64,000 bases of DNA from Idiomarina seosinensis_A (GTDB lineage: Bacteria; Pseudomonadota; Gammaproteobacteria; Enterobacterales; Alteromonadaceae): assembly GCF_044797955.1 (NCBI RefSeq), contig NZ_CP085211.1, forward strand, positions 434,001 to 498,000, given 5' to 3'. A program made the translations under genes and the position numbers. Below the pieces are notes generated by a model. It was given only the letters and a program-made list of their open reading frames with translations. It searched no databases and was not told the origin of the DNA. Below, piece by piece: positions 15,018 to 24,871 of the stretch (position 1 is its first letter; each line of letters starts with the position of its first letter).

Positions 15018-17288
15018 ATGCTGATAACCTTGCAACGGATTGTCGAAACCGTCAACAAAGCGCCGGATTTTAAGCTGGCGCTTTACACTATGGTGGGTCA
15101 GGTCAGGGACGCCCTGAAAACCGATAGCTGCAGTGTGTTCCTGGCCGATGACGAAAACCAACAGTTTGTGCTGGCGGCTAGTGACGGCCTTAGCGCCGAG
15201 CAGGGCGATCCCATCCAGGTGGACTTTGGCGAAGGGATTATTTCACTGGCTGCGCAACGCGAAGAGCCGCTGAACATTGCCGATGCCAGCCAGCACCCGG
15301 CCAACAAAAAACTGCTGCAGACTAACGAGTCTGAATATCGCGGGCTGCTGGCAGCGCCCATCATTCACCGGCGCAAAGTGCTGGGTATTATGGTGGTGCA
15401 CCAAAGCGAGGCACGCAGCTTCAGCCGCGAAGAAGAAGCTTTTGTGGTGACCCTGGCGGCACAGCTGGCGGTAGTCATCGCGCACGCCAGTGCGAAAGGC
15501 CTGCTCGCCAATGATAATTCACCCTGGATACATAGTTTACAAGGCCTGCCGGGATCACCGGGGGTGGCCATTGGGACCGCTTTTGTTAGCCGGCCGGAAG
15601 TGACTTTAAAAGAAATATCGCCGCAGCGCAGCGACAAGCCGCAGCACGAAATTCGTAAATTTCGCCAGGCGGTGGCACGCACGCGGGCTGATCTAAAGCA
15701 GTTATCTGAGCAGATGCTGGGTCAGATTCCGGACGATACGCTGGCGATTTTTGATGTTTACCAGGGCATGCTGGACGCCGCCAGTCTGGGGAATGCGGTC
15801 GAATCAATGATTAATGAAGGCTGGCGCGCGCAAACAGCATTAAAGCATGTAGTAGAACAATTTATTGATCAGTTTGAAGCGCTGGAAGATTCCTACTTAC
15901 GTGAGCGGGCAACGGACGTCCGTGACATTGGCCAGCGGGTTTTACTGCACTTGCAAAAACGCCAGCGCAAGGCACGGCAGTTTCCTGCACAGGGTATTTT
16001 AATTGCCGATGAAGTGACCGCCTCAATGCTGGCCGAACTGCCGCAGGATAAAATTAGCGGTATTATTTCCCTGAACGGTTCGAGTAATTCCCATGCCGCG
16101 ATCATGGCCCGCAGTATGGGAATCCCCGCGGTACTGGGTGTTGACGATATCGAGCTGCACTTTTTTGCTGACAAACAGCTTATCGTTGACGGCTATACCG
16201 GCGAAATCTACATCAACCCGCCGCCTCAGGTGCTTGAGCAGTACCAACACTTAGCCGAAGAAGAAGAAGAGCTAAAGCAAGTGGTGGCTGAGCACGCCCA
16301 TTTGCCCGCCGAAACCCAGGATGGCCACCGGGTTAGCCTGCATCTGAACCTGGGCCTGAACGTCCAGTCGGCTTACCTACAGCAACTGAACATCGACGGT
16401 ATCGGTCTGTACCGCTCAGAAATTCCTTTTATGCTGCGCGATCAGCTGCCGACCGAAGACGAACAGGTCGAGATGTATAAAGAGATACTGGACCAGTTTC
16501 CTGATCAGCCCGTGGTCATGCGCACGCTGGATGTGGGTGGAGACAAACCCCTGCCCTACCTGCCTTTGCAGGAAGACAACCCGTTCCTTGGCTGGCGGGG
16601 TATCCGGTTAACCCTCGATCATCCGGAAATTTTTCTGGTGCAGGTGCGGGCAATGCTAAGAGCCAGTATCGGACACAGCAACTTGCAAATCCTGCTGCCC
16701 ATGGTTAGCAGTATTAACGAGGTTGAAGAAGCTTCCAGGCTAATAAAACAAGCTTACTTTGAAGTAGCGGAAGAGCAGGATGGCGAAGCCGAGAGTCCTC
16801 TGGTGCAACCCCAGCTGGGGGTCATGATAGAGGTGCCGGCCATTATTTACCAGCTGCCGGCGCTGGCCAACAAAGTCGATTTTTTTTCCGTTGGTTCAAA
16901 CGATTTAACTCAGTATTTGCTGGCGGTTGACCGTAATAATCGCCGCGTTGCGAACCTTTATGATGCCTATCATCCGGCGGTACTTGCCAGCCTGGATGAT
17001 ATTGCCCGGCGCTGCGAAGAGCTCGGCAAACCCGTCAGTGTCTGTGGTGAGCTGGCAGGAGACCCGGGTGGCGCTCTGTTGTTGGTGGCTATGGGTTATC
17101 GGCAACTCAGTATGAACAGTTATAATATTGACCGGGTACGCTGGATTTTACGCAACGTTTGCTCCGGTACTCTGGAAGTCATGCTGGCGAAAGCGTTACA
17201 GGCCCGCCACCCGGATCAAATTCGCAAAATGATAGCCAATAAAATGGAAAGTATGGGCTTAGGTGGTTTTGTGCGGGCGGGTAAATAA
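15018..17288 (+). CDS. ptsP: PTS-Ntr enzyme I (PtsP)
   Basis: A 756-residue nitrogen-related phosphotransferase enzyme I. A GAF sensor domain (about 15-160) precedes the EI domains. The phosphorylated His359 is in NSHAAIMARSMGIPAVLG. The PEP-binding barrel shows LYRSEIPFM, RTLDVGGDKPLPYL and the catalytic VCGELAGDPGG near the C-terminus. It should autophosphorylate from PEP and pass phosphate to NPr and EIIA-Ntr, linking nitrogen status to potassium and cell-envelope control. It sits one base before the TSUP gene in the rppH-ptsP-TSUP-lgt-thyA run. Confidence 0.95.
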   Translation: MLITLQRIVETVNKAPDFKLALYTMVGQVRDALKTDSCSVFLADDENQQFVLAASDGLSAEQGDPIQVDFGEGIISLAAQREEPLNIADASQHPANKKLLQTNESEYRGLLAAPIIHRRKVLGIMVVHQSEARSFSREEEAFVVTLAAQLAVVIAHASAKGLLANDNSPWIHSLQGLPGSPGVAIGTAFVSRPEVTLKEISPQRSDKPQHEIRKFRQAVARTRADLKQLSEQMLGQIPDDTLAIFDVYQGMLDAASLGNAVESMINEGWRAQTALKHVVEQFIDQFEALEDSYLRERATDVRDIGQRVLLHLQKRQRKARQFPAQGILIADEVTASMLAELPQDKISGIISLNGSSNSHAAIMARSMGIPAVLGVDDIELHFFADKQLIVDGYTGEIYINPPPQVLEQYQHLAEEEEELKQVVAEHAHLPAETQDGHRVSLHLNLGLNVQSAYLQQLNIDGIGLYRSEIPFMLRDQLPTEDEQVEMYKEILDQFPDQPVVMRTLDVGGDKPLPYLPLQEDNPFLGWRGIRLTLDHPEIFLVQVRAMLRASIGHSNLQILLPMVSSINEVEEASRLIKQAYFEVAEEQDGEAESPLVQPQLGVMIEVPAIIYQLPALANKVDFFSVGSNDLTQYLLAVDRNNRRVANLYDAYHPAVLASLDDIARRCEELGKPVSVCGELAGDPGGALLLVAMGYRQLSMNSYNIDRVRWILRNVCSGTLEVMLAKALQARHPDQIRKMIANKMESMGLGGFVRAGK

Positions 17289-17289
17289 A

Positions 17290-18087
17290 ATGACGCTGAC
17301 GATTGCTCTGTGGTGCTTAAGCGGCGGCGTTGTTGCCGGGCTGCTGGCCGGGTTATTAGGTATTGGTGGTGGCCTGGTAGTAGTGCCGCTGCTGATTTAC
17401 TTATTGCCGATTATTGGCGTCGAGCCACAACTGGTGGTGCCCACTGCTATCGCCACCAGTCTGGCCACTATCTGCATGACAACCGCTTCAGCTGCTATCA
17501 GCCATTCCCGCACCGGGCTAATGGCGCGTTTCTGGCTGCTCAGGGTATTACCCGGATTATCGGTGGGTGCTTTAATGGGTGCCTATTTAGTGACGGTGGT
17601 CAGCCCTGACAGCCTGCGAATAATCTTCGCCGTGGTGCTGGTATTATTGTCTATCCGCATGATGTTGCCGGCGCCGCAGGGCGAACCGCGAACAACGGTT
17701 TCTAAACGGTTGCTGGCCATTGGTGCGACACTTATCGGCACCATTTCCGGTTTAGTGGGTATTGGCGGAGGGGCGCTGACGGTGCCTTTTTTACAGCGGG
17801 TGCGATTGCCTGTTCATCAGGCTATCGCCATTTCTTCGCTGGGCAGCTTTGTGATCGGCTGCAGTTCGGTGGTAATGTTTATTGCCATTGGCTGGTTAAG
17901 TGAGGACAATGGTAGCAGCAACGCGCTGGGCCTTATTCACTTGCCTGCGTGGCTGGCAATTTCGATAACCTCGGTGCTAATGGCCCCGGTGGGGGCAAAG
18001 CTGGCCCACAAGTTGCCGGTTAAATTATTACGACGTTTTTTTGCGGCATTTTTAATTGTTGTCGCAGCCAATTTATTGACTCAATAG
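17290..18087 (+). CDS. TSUP-family transporter (sulfite exporter TauE/SafE type)
   Basis: A polytopic membrane protein of about 265 residues. The two internal repeats each begin with a glycine motif, GLLGIGGGLVVVPLL (about 23-37) and GLVGIGGGALTVPFL (about 155-169), which is the hallmark of the TSUP/DUF81 family. It probably moves sulfite or another small organic/sulfur anion across the inner membrane; the substrate cannot be read from sequence. The ATG at 17290, one base after the ptsP stop, is chosen. An in-frame start at 17263 inside ptsP would add nine unlikely residues. Gene neighbour order is as in Vibrio and Alteromonas. Confidence 0.88.
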   Translation: MTLTIALWCLSGGVVAGLLAGLLGIGGGLVVVPLLIYLLPIIGVEPQLVVPTAIATSLATICMTTASAAISHSRTGLMARFWLLRVLPGLSVGALMGAYLVTVVSPDSLRIIFAVVLVLLSIRMMLPAPQGEPRTTVSKRLLAIGATLIGTISGLVGIGGGALTVPFLQRVRLPVHQAIAISSLGSFVIGCSSVVMFIAIGWLSEDNGSSNALGLIHLPAWLAISITSVLMAPVGAKLAHKLPVKLLRRFFAAFLIVVAANLLTQ

Positions 18088-18096
18088 GAGCCTACT

Positions 18097-18903
18097 GTGC
18101 CGCCCACGGATTTTTGGCAGTTTCCGGCAATTGATCCGGTTATTTTTCATATTTGGGGTCCGCTGGCCATACGCTGGTACGGGCTGGCGTATATCGCCGG
18201 TTCTTTGTTTGCCTATTGGTGGGGCTCGCGGCAAGCCCGGCGCAGCGCGCACTGGAACAAGGAACAGTTTGGCGATTTGCTGTTCTGGTGCTTTATCGGG
18301 GTTATCCTGGGCGGTCGTGTCGGCTATGTGCTGTTTTATAAATTCGGTCAGTTTATTGCCGACCCCTTATTCTTATTTCAGGTATTCGATGGCGGCATGT
18401 CCTTCCACGGCGGGTTACTGGGTGTCATTATTGCCATCTACGCGTATGCCCGGGTTAAAAAGCGGCCATTGCTGCAGGTCGGCGATTTTGTCGCGCCACT
18501 GGTACCGATGGGGTTGTTGTTCGGCCGCTTGGGTAACTTTATGAATGGCGAGCTATGGGGCCGGGTGACGGATGTTCCCTGGGCAATTGTATTCCCCAGC
18601 GGCGGGCCGGTGCCGAGACACCCGTCACAACTGTATGAAGCCTTACTCGAAGGCCTGTTATTATTTATTCTGTTGTGGTGGTTTCAACAGAAGCCTCGCG
18701 GGCTGGGCGCTATTAGCGGCTTGTTTTTACTGGGCTACGGGGTCGCCCGCTTCACGGTTGAGTTTTTCCGCGAGCCCGATGCACACCTGGGCGTATTATC
18801 GCTGGGGCTATCGATGGGTCAGTGGTTGAGCCTGCCGATGATTGTTATCGGCGCGGCACTAATGATCAATGCCACTAAGAAACCGCAGGTTCAACAGCCA
18901 TGA
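18097..18903 (+). CDS. lgt: prolipoprotein diacylglyceryl transferase Lgt
   Basis: A 268-residue inner-membrane enzyme that transfers diacylglycerol from phosphatidylglycerol to the lipobox cysteine of prolipoproteins. Family motifs include the HGGLLGVI catalytic histidine region, FGRLGNFMNGELWGR, and RHPSQLYEALLEG. About seven hydrophobic segments are visible. A GTG start at 18097 has AGGAG seven bases upstream. The stop overlaps the thyA start (ATGA). Its lipoprotein substrates in this window include PilW and BamB. Confidence 0.96.
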   Translation: MPPTDFWQFPAIDPVIFHIWGPLAIRWYGLAYIAGSLFAYWWGSRQARRSAHWNKEQFGDLLFWCFIGVILGGRVGYVLFYKFGQFIADPLFLFQVFDGGMSFHGGLLGVIIAIYAYARVKKRPLLQVGDFVAPLVPMGLLFGRLGNFMNGELWGRVTDVPWAIVFPSGGPVPRHPSQLYEALLEGLLLFILLWWFQQKPRGLGAISGLFLLGYGVARFTVEFFREPDAHLGVLSLGLSMGQWLSLPMIVIGAALMINATKKPQVQQP

Positions 18904-19763
18904 TTAATCGCCCGGAACAAGCTTATCTGCAATTATGCCGGCGGATTGTCGAGCAGGGCCAGTGGCTGCAAAATGAACGTACCGGTATCCGCTGTTTAAC
19001 CGTCATTAACGCCGACCTGGAATACGATGTCGGCGCCAATGAATTTCCGTTGATAACCACCCGCAAAAGTTTTTACAAAGCGGCGATTGCTGAATTGCTC
19101 GGTTATCTGCGTGGTTATGACAGTGCCGCCCAGTTCCGCGCCATTGGCTGCAATACCTGGAATGCCAATGCTAATGAAAACCAGGCCTGGCTTAATAACC
19201 CTCATCGGCGTGGCGAAGACGACATGGGGCGGGTGTATGGAGTACAGGGGCGCGCCTGGCAAAAACCCGATGGTAATCAACTGGATCAGCTGCACAAGGT
19301 GGTAGAAAATCTGCGTCGCGGAATAGATGATCGCGCTGAAATCATCACCTTTTACAATCCCGGTGAGTTTGAGCTGGGCTGTCTGCGCCCCTGCATGCAT
19401 ACGCACAACTTTTCGTTGTTAGGGGATACCCTGTATCTGACCTCCTATCAGCGCAGCTGCGATGTGCCTTTAGGACTGAATTTCAATCAAATTCAGTGCT
19501 TTGTTTTATTGGCTCTGGTCGCCCGTATTACCGGTCACAAGCCCGGCAAGGCCTATCATAAAATTGTCAACGCGCACATTTATGAAAATCAGCTGCCACT
19601 GATGATGCAGCAGCTGGAGCGTGAGCCTTACCCGAGTCCGCAGTTGAGCATTAATCCGCAGATTGACTCGTTACAGGATATTGAAAACTGGGTCAGTAAG
19701 GACGACTTTAAGGTCAGTGGTTATCAAAGCCATGCGCCCATCCAGTATCCATTTGCCGTATAA
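18900..19763 (+). CDS. thyA: thymidylate synthase ThyA
   Basis: A 287-residue enzyme that methylates dUMP to dTMP using methylene-tetrahydrofolate. The nucleophile is Cys165 in LRPCMHTHNF, followed by the dUMP-binding QRSCDVPLG. Asn in LNFNQIQCF and the HIYENQ segment are conserved. It is longer than the 264-residue E. coli enzyme because of a middle insertion around RGEDDMGRVYGVQGRAW. Its start overlaps the end of lgt by four bases, so the lgt-thyA pair is translationally coupled as in many gammaproteobacteria. Confidence 0.95.
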   Translation: MINRPEQAYLQLCRRIVEQGQWLQNERTGIRCLTVINADLEYDVGANEFPLITTRKSFYKAAIAELLGYLRGYDSAAQFRAIGCNTWNANANENQAWLNNPHRRGEDDMGRVYGVQGRAWQKPDGNQLDQLHKVVENLRRGIDDRAEIITFYNPGEFELGCLRPCMHTHNFSLLGDTLYLTSYQRSCDVPLGLNFNQIQCFVLLALVARITGHKPGKAYHKIVNAHIYENQLPLMMQQLEREPYPSPQLSINPQIDSLQDIENWVSKDDFKVSGYQSHAPIQYPFAV

Positions 19764-19776
19764 CAGGTAAGACGCC

Positions 19777-20574
19777 GTGAGCAGTGAACAACTACCATCC
19801 AGTCAGGCCCTCGCCGGCACCCAGCGAGTATACGGGCGCCAGGCGCTGACGCACTTTCAGAAAAAACATGTGGCCGTGGCCGGCCTCGGCGGCGTCGGTT
19901 CCTGGGCAGTTGAAGCGCTGGCGCGCACCGGTATTGGCCAGCTGACCCTAATAGATCTGGATGATGTTTGCGTCAGCAACATCAACCGGCAGTTACCCGC
20001 TGACTTTAATACTCTTGGCCAGCTAAAAAGCGAGGTGCTGGCGGCCCGGGTAAAAGCCATTAACCCGCACTGCCAGGTTACCGTTATTGATGATTTTTTG
20101 CTGCCGGATAACTTCGAGCAGCACCTGGCAAATGTTGATGCGGTGCTGGATGCGATCGACAGCGTTAAGACGAAAGCGGCCTTAGTGGCCTGGTGTAAGC
20201 GGCGAAAACTGCCCTTAGTGTGTTGTGGCGGTGCCGGTGGGCAGATTGATCCAACCCGGATACAGGTCGCTGATTTATCCCGCGCCAAACAGGACCCTTT
20301 GCTGGCGAAAGTGCGTTCTGACTGCCGTCGCCATTATGGCTTTTCAAAAAATCCTAAGCGCAAATGGGGTATTGACTGCATCTATTCTGAAGAGCAGCTG
20401 CGCTACCCGGTAACCGCAGGAGAGGGCGAGGGCGAAGTAACTCTGCAGAAACCCGGCGGCGATGCAATGCCGATGAATTGTGCCAGCGGCTTTGGTGCTG
20501 CCATGGTGGTTACCTGCTCCTTCGCGATGCAGGCCGTCGCCGTGTTGTTGCGCCGGCTAAATAAATCAGCTTAA
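19777..20574 (+). CDS. tcdA: tRNA threonylcarbamoyladenosine dehydratase TcdA
   Basis: A 265-residue ThiF/E1-like enzyme that cyclises t6A to ct6A at tRNA position 37 using ATP. The nucleotide-binding motif GLGGVGSWAVEALARTG (about 33-49), DLDDVCVSNINRQ and DAIDSVKTK are typical. A GTG start at 19777 fits the family. The next gene, facing it, encodes a SufE/CsdE protein. In E. coli TcdA (CsdL) is supplied with sulfur-relay components by CsdA-CsdE, so the pairing is meaningful even though the genes are convergent. Confidence 0.93.
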   Translation: MSSEQLPSSQALAGTQRVYGRQALTHFQKKHVAVAGLGGVGSWAVEALARTGIGQLTLIDLDDVCVSNINRQLPADFNTLGQLKSEVLAARVKAINPHCQVTVIDDFLLPDNFEQHLANVDAVLDAIDSVKTKAALVAWCKRRKLPLVCCGGAGGQIDPTRIQVADLSRAKQDPLLAKVRSDCRRHYGFSKNPKRKWGIDCIYSEEQLRYPVTAGEGEGEVTLQKPGGDAMPMNCASGFGAAMVVTCSFAMQAVAVLLRRLNKSA

Positions 20575-20583
20575 GCGCCGGGT

Positions 20584-20937
20584 TTAAACCCGTTCTTTTA
20601 ACGCCCGGGCAACCTGAGCAAGGCCATTAGCGCGTGATGGCGTCAGGTGGCCGTGCAAGCCTTGTTCGCGAAACAGCCCGTCAATATCAAAATTTTTAAT
20701 GGCAGTGCGGGGCTGGCCATCCAGGCGTTGCTGGATCAGGGCTAATAAGCCTTTGACAATGCGCGAGCCGCTGTCGAAACGCAACACCACTGCATCCGGA
20801 TTGCTGCTGTCTACGTACAACCAAACCTGAGCTTCACAGCCGCTAACCCGATGGGCTTCGTCTTTTAGTGCCGACGGAAATGGCGGGAGTTCGCGCGACA
20901 AAATGACCAAACGGCGATATTGCTGTTCCCAGTTCAT
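20584..20937 (-). CDS. csdE: SufE/CsdE-family sulfur acceptor
   Basis: A 117-residue SufE-like protein. Cys34 in RVSGCEAQVWLYV is the conserved persulfide-accepting cysteine of the family. It is shorter than E. coli SufE (138) and CsdE (147), lacking some N-terminal residues. It is expected to accept sulfur from a cysteine desulfurase (CsdA, SufS or possibly IscS) and enhance its activity. The location next to tcdA favours the CsdE branch; assignment between SufE and CsdE remains uncertain. Confidence 0.8.
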   Translation of the reverse strand: MNWEQQYRRLVILSRELPPFPSALKDEAHRVSGCEAQVWLYVDSSNPDAVVLRFDSGSRIVKGLLALIQQRLDGQPRTAIKNFDIDGLFREQGLHGHLTPSRANGLAQVARALKERV

Positions 20938-21077
20938 GGCGTAAACTCTCCCTTACAGATGCTGAAGTAAATTATCGCACAACTTGTTAGATGGATGCGA
21001 GTTAAGGATAATAGCCAGGAGCTCAAGGCACAGAATAAAAAGTTACTGGTAAAAAGTTCCAACAAAAGGAAATTAAC

Positions 21078-21827
21078 ATGAAGATACTTGTCGCGGTCAA
21101 ACGCGTGATTGACTACAACGTCAAGGTTCGCGTAAAGCCAGATCAGTCTGATGTCGATCTGGCTAACGTAAAAATGGCGCTAAACCCATTTTGCGAAATA
21201 GCCGTTGAAGAAGCCGTGCGCTTAAAAGAAGCCGGCACGGCTGATGAAGTGGTGGTTGTTTCTATTGGTCCTAAAGCTGTGCAGGAACAATTACGGACTG
21301 CTTTAGCGTTGGGAGCCGATCGCGCTGTGCAGGTCGAAACCGACGAGATGCCGGACTCTCTGGCAGTGGCCAAAATTCTTAAAGGTGTGGTCGAAAAAGA
21401 AGGCCCGGATATGGTTATCCTCGGCAAGCAGTCAATTGACTCAGACAATAACCAAACCGGGCAAATGCTGGGAGCACTGACCGGTATGCCGCAGGGGACT
21501 TTTGCCTCTAAGGTCGAAGTCGGCGATGGCTTTATTAATGTTACCCGTGAAATCGACGGTGGCTTACAGACCGTTAAGCTAAACCTGCCGGCTATTGTCA
21601 CCACTGACCTGCGCTTAAACGAGCCGCGCTATGCCTCACTACCCAATATTATGAAAGCCAAGCGCAAACCCCTGGAAACCATCAGTACCGATGAGCTGGG
21701 TGTTTCAGTGCAGCGCACGGTTAAGCTGCTGAAAGTCGAGTCCCCGGCCGAGCGCAGCGCCGGCGTAAAAGTCGCTGATGTCGACGAACTAGTTGAGAAA
21801 CTGAAAAACGAGGCGAAAGTCCTATGA
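21078..21827 (+). CDS. etfB: electron transfer flavoprotein subunit beta
   Basis: A 249-residue EtfB. It binds AMP and forms a heterodimer with EtfA that carries electrons from acyl-CoA and other dehydrogenases to ETF-ubiquinone oxidoreductase. MKILVAVKRVIDYNVKVRVK at the start and GKQSIDSDNNQTGQMLGALTG (about 117-137) are highly conserved. Good AAAGGA upstream of ATG 21078. Its stop overlaps the etfA start by four bases, giving coupled translation of the two subunits. Confidence 0.96.
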   Translation: MKILVAVKRVIDYNVKVRVKPDQSDVDLANVKMALNPFCEIAVEEAVRLKEAGTADEVVVVSIGPKAVQEQLRTALALGADRAVQVETDEMPDSLAVAKILKGVVEKEGPDMVILGKQSIDSDNNQTGQMLGALTGMPQGTFASKVEVGDGFINVTREIDGGLQTVKLNLPAIVTTDLRLNEPRYASLPNIMKAKRKPLETISTDELGVSVQRTVKLLKVESPAERSAGVKVADVDELVEKLKNEAKVL

Positions 21828-22753
21828 GCATTTTAGTAGTTGCAGAACACGACAATAACGGTGTTGACCCATCAACCCTGAAAACGCTTGCAGCAGCCCG
21901 GCAAATCGGTGGTGATATCGATGTTTTAGTCGCCGGCATGGGTTGCTCTACGGTTGCTGAAAACCTCGCAAAAGCCGAGGGTGTCAGCAAGGTGCTTTTG
22001 GCCGATAACGCCGCTTATGAACATCAGCTGGCGGAAAATGTCGGCCAGCTGGTTGCTGATCTTGGCAAAAATTACAGCCATGTGGTAGCACCGGCAACCA
22101 CCACGGGTAAAAACTTTATGCCCCGTGTCGCCGCCTTACTGGATGTTGCACAAATTTCTGACATCATTGCAGTGGAAAGCGCCGATACCTTTAAACGGCC
22201 GATCTATGCAGGTAATGCCATCGCCACCGTAAAGGCAGAAGACGCGATAAAAGTCATCACCGTGCGCGCCACGGCATTTGATGCCGTCAGCGAGGAAGGC
22301 GGCAGTGGCTCGGTAGAAGCCATTGATACGGTCATTGATAACGATCAGGCGCAGTTTGTCGGTGAACAGCTGGCGGAGTCTGAGCGTCCGGACCTGACGG
22401 CCGCAGAGATTGTTATTTCCGGTGGACGCGGTATGCAAAATGGTGAGAACTTCAAATTGCTGGAGGATATCGCCGATAAACTGGGGGCCGCAGTTGGCGC
22501 ATCGCGCGCGGCAGTTGACGCGGGCTTTGTACCCAATGACATGCAAGTCGGGCAAACCGGCAAAATTGTCGCCCCGCAGTTGTACATTGCGGTGGGAATC
22601 AGTGGTGCAATTCAGCATCTGGCCGGCATGAAAGATTCAAAAATTATTGTCGCCATCAACAAGGACGAAGAAGCACCGATTTTTCAGGTGGCTGATTATG
22701 GTCTGGTCGGCGATCTTTTTGAAATCTTACCGGAATTGAACCAAAAGCTTTAA
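21824..22753 (+). CDS. etfA: electron transfer flavoprotein subunit alpha
   Basis: A 309-residue EtfA. The C-terminal FAD-binding half shows VISGGRGMQNGENF, ASRAAVDAGF, QVGQTGKIVAPQLYIAVGISGAIQH and AINKDEEAPIF. It pairs with EtfB to supply electrons from fatty-acid and amino-acid oxidation. It is followed by a GC-rich hairpin at 22773-22813 and a short T-run that probably ends the operon. Confidence 0.96.
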   Translation: MSILVVAEHDNNGVDPSTLKTLAAARQIGGDIDVLVAGMGCSTVAENLAKAEGVSKVLLADNAAYEHQLAENVGQLVADLGKNYSHVVAPATTTGKNFMPRVAALLDVAQISDIIAVESADTFKRPIYAGNAIATVKAEDAIKVITVRATAFDAVSEEGGSGSVEAIDTVIDNDQAQFVGEQLAESERPDLTAAEIVISGGRGMQNGENFKLLEDIADKLGAAVGASRAAVDAGFVPNDMQVGQTGKIVAPQLYIAVGISGAIQHLAGMKDSKIIVAINKDEEAPIFQVADYGLVGDLFEILPELNQKL

Positions 22754-22772
22754 ACCCACAGCTACATTGCCC

Positions 22773-22818
22773 TGACGCCGCCGTGACCAACAAGTTGATG
22801 CCCGGTGGCGTCATTTTC
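22773..22818 (+). terminator. probable terminator after etfBA
   Basis: TGACGCCGCCG (22773-22783) pairs with CGGTGGCGTCA (22803-22813) with one G-T wobble, followed by TTTT. It lies 20 bases after the etfA stop. Confidence 0.6.
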
Positions 22819-22915
22819 CTCACTTTTCGCTTCGATACACTTGCATAATTTTAACTCATCGGACATGATTCAGTCATAACCGCCGTAAAAGCTAAAAAAT
22901 ATTAGGTGGCTCACA

Positions 22916-24754
22916 ATGAAAAGAAGAACAACTATGCTTAAAAAATTACCTCTGGCGTCGGCCATCGCGCTGACCTTTGCTGTGCCGGCTCAGGCTGCTG
23001 ATTTTGAAGTGGGTGAGTTTGACGTAAAATTTGACTCCATCATCTCTTACGGTGCGGCATGGCGAATGGAAGATCCCGCTCTGCATTTGCTCCATCCCGG
23101 TAACCGGGACGGCGGTACAGCTAAATCCAGTGTTGGCGATGACGGTAACCTGAACTTTGATAAAGGCGACCTGGTCAGCTCTGTGTTTAAGGGCGTGCAC
23201 GACCTCAGTATTGATGGGGGCGACTACGGCGCTTTCTTCCGCTTTAATTACTGGTATGACTATGTGGTTTCGGAAGAAGAAATGTCCCATGGTCACGCGG
23301 GCAATAATTATCTGCCCAACACCACCCTCAACGATAATATTTTTGATGATTATTCTCAGGCCAGTGGCTTCGAAGTGCTGGATGCCTTTGTATGGGCTAA
23401 CTTTGAAATGGGCGATATCCCCACCAGTTTGCGGCTTGGCCGGCAAGTATTAAGTTGGGGTGAAAGCACCTTTGTTTTTAACGGTATCAACGACATTAAC
23501 CCGCTGGACGTTAACGCGGCCCGTCGTCCTGGTGCAGAAATCAAAGAAGCCTTGTTACCGGTCGGTATGGTCAGTGTTAACATGGGTCTGACAGAAAGTC
23601 TGAATGTCGAGGCTTTTTATCAGTACGAGTGGGATAATACCAAGCTGGACGGTTGCGGAACCTATTTCTCCAGTGTTGATATTATCGGCGGCCCCGGCTG
23701 TGGCAAAGTAACACTGAACCCGCAACTGATCCCTGGTGATCCGGACAGTTATCTGAGCGATTATCAGTCAGTTGCCTCCGGCGCGTACATTGGCAGCAAT
23801 CCGGTGCTGGATGCTTCTGATAGTGGCCAGTGGGGTGTTAACTTCCGCTACTACTCACTCGATCTGGATGCTGAATTCGGTCTTTATTATCTGAATCTGC
23901 ACAATAATACGCCGATTATTTCTGCCTATAATTGGACCGTGGATCCGGAACAGTACATGTCGGCGGAAGACCGGACTAACCCTAACTACACCTATTCAAC
24001 ACCTAACGGTTATCCTATAGACGGGCCGCGTCTGGTGATTGAGTACCCGGAAGATTATAAAGTCATGGGCGCAAGTTTCAGTACCAACCTGGGACTCTGG
24101 TCTGTGGGCGGTGAGTACAGCTATCGTGCTGATGCGCCGGTACAAATTAACACCACCGAAATTTTAACCGCTGGTCTGCGTCCAAACGTCCCCAGCAGTT
24201 TTTCTGACCGGGTCAGAAGCACCGATTTAGGCGGTCTGGCTCATGGCTATGACCGACTTGATGTCAGTCAGGCACAGGCCAGCTTTGTTCGCTTTGTTGA
24301 CCGTTTGTGGGGCTCGGACCGGATGACCTTCGTCGGCGAACTGGCGATGAACCAGGTACATGATTTGCCGGGTCTGGAAGAGCAGCGCTATGGCCGCTTA
24401 CCTTTATTCGGTAAATGTCTACTGCCCAATGAAGTGGGTCCGGCTGCAGCGGGTAACTGCGAAGGCTTTGTTACTGAAAACTCCTGGGGTTATCGTACCC
24501 GCTTCCAGTTTGAGTATTTAAGTTTTTGGCAGGGCTGGAGCCTGACGCCTGTTATCCAGTTTAACCATGACGTCGAAGGCTACTCACCAAACAGTAACTT
24601 TATCGAAGACCGGAAATCACTGGGTATCAATGTCACCGCTGATTATCTGTCAACCTATAAAGTCAGCTTAGGCTACACCACTTATGATGGCAGCGACTAC
24701 GATGCGACTACCGATCGTGATTTTGCTTCTATCAGCTTCTCTTACGCCTTTTAA
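22916..24754 (+). CDS. DUF1302 outer-membrane protein
   Basis: A 612-residue exported protein of the DUF1302 family, known from Pseudomonas and marine gammaproteobacteria and thought to be an outer-membrane beta-barrel linked to hydrophobic-substrate or lipid uptake. A signal peptide covers about residues 1-27 (LASAIALTFAVPAQAAD). The mature part is rich in aromatic alternating strands and ends with SFSYAF, a typical C-terminal phenylalanine of outer-membrane barrels. ATG 22916 is preceded by AGGTGG; a second ATG at 22934 is possible. In many genomes DUF1302 is paired with DUF1329; that partner is absent here. Confidence 0.85.
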   Translation: MKRRTTMLKKLPLASAIALTFAVPAQAADFEVGEFDVKFDSIISYGAAWRMEDPALHLLHPGNRDGGTAKSSVGDDGNLNFDKGDLVSSVFKGVHDLSIDGGDYGAFFRFNYWYDYVVSEEEMSHGHAGNNYLPNTTLNDNIFDDYSQASGFEVLDAFVWANFEMGDIPTSLRLGRQVLSWGESTFVFNGINDINPLDVNAARRPGAEIKEALLPVGMVSVNMGLTESLNVEAFYQYEWDNTKLDGCGTYFSSVDIIGGPGCGKVTLNPQLIPGDPDSYLSDYQSVASGAYIGSNPVLDASDSGQWGVNFRYYSLDLDAEFGLYYLNLHNNTPIISAYNWTVDPEQYMSAEDRTNPNYTYSTPNGYPIDGPRLVIEYPEDYKVMGASFSTNLGLWSVGGEYSYRADAPVQINTTEILTAGLRPNVPSSFSDRVRSTDLGGLAHGYDRLDVSQAQASFVRFVDRLWGSDRMTFVGELAMNQVHDLPGLEEQRYGRLPLFGKCLLPNEVGPAAAGNCEGFVTENSWGYRTRFQFEYLSFWQGWSLTPVIQFNHDVEGYSPNSNFIEDRKSLGINVTADYLSTYKVSLGYTTYDGSDYDATTDRDFASISFSYAF

Positions 24755-24776
24755 TTAAGCGCCAGGATGAACCAAC

Positions 24777-24812
24777 AAACAGGCTGCACTGGTTGCAGCC
24801 TGTTTTGTTTTT
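24777..24812 (+). terminator. rho-independent terminator after the DUF1302 gene
   Basis: Arms AAACAGGCTGCA (24777-24788) and TGCAGCCTGTTT (24794-24805) are perfect with a five-base loop, followed by a T-rich run. Confidence 0.85.
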
Positions 24813-24871
24813 AATCTAAAACAAATTGCGCTGCGTACTCCTAAGTTATTAATACAACCAGGAGTTGCCCG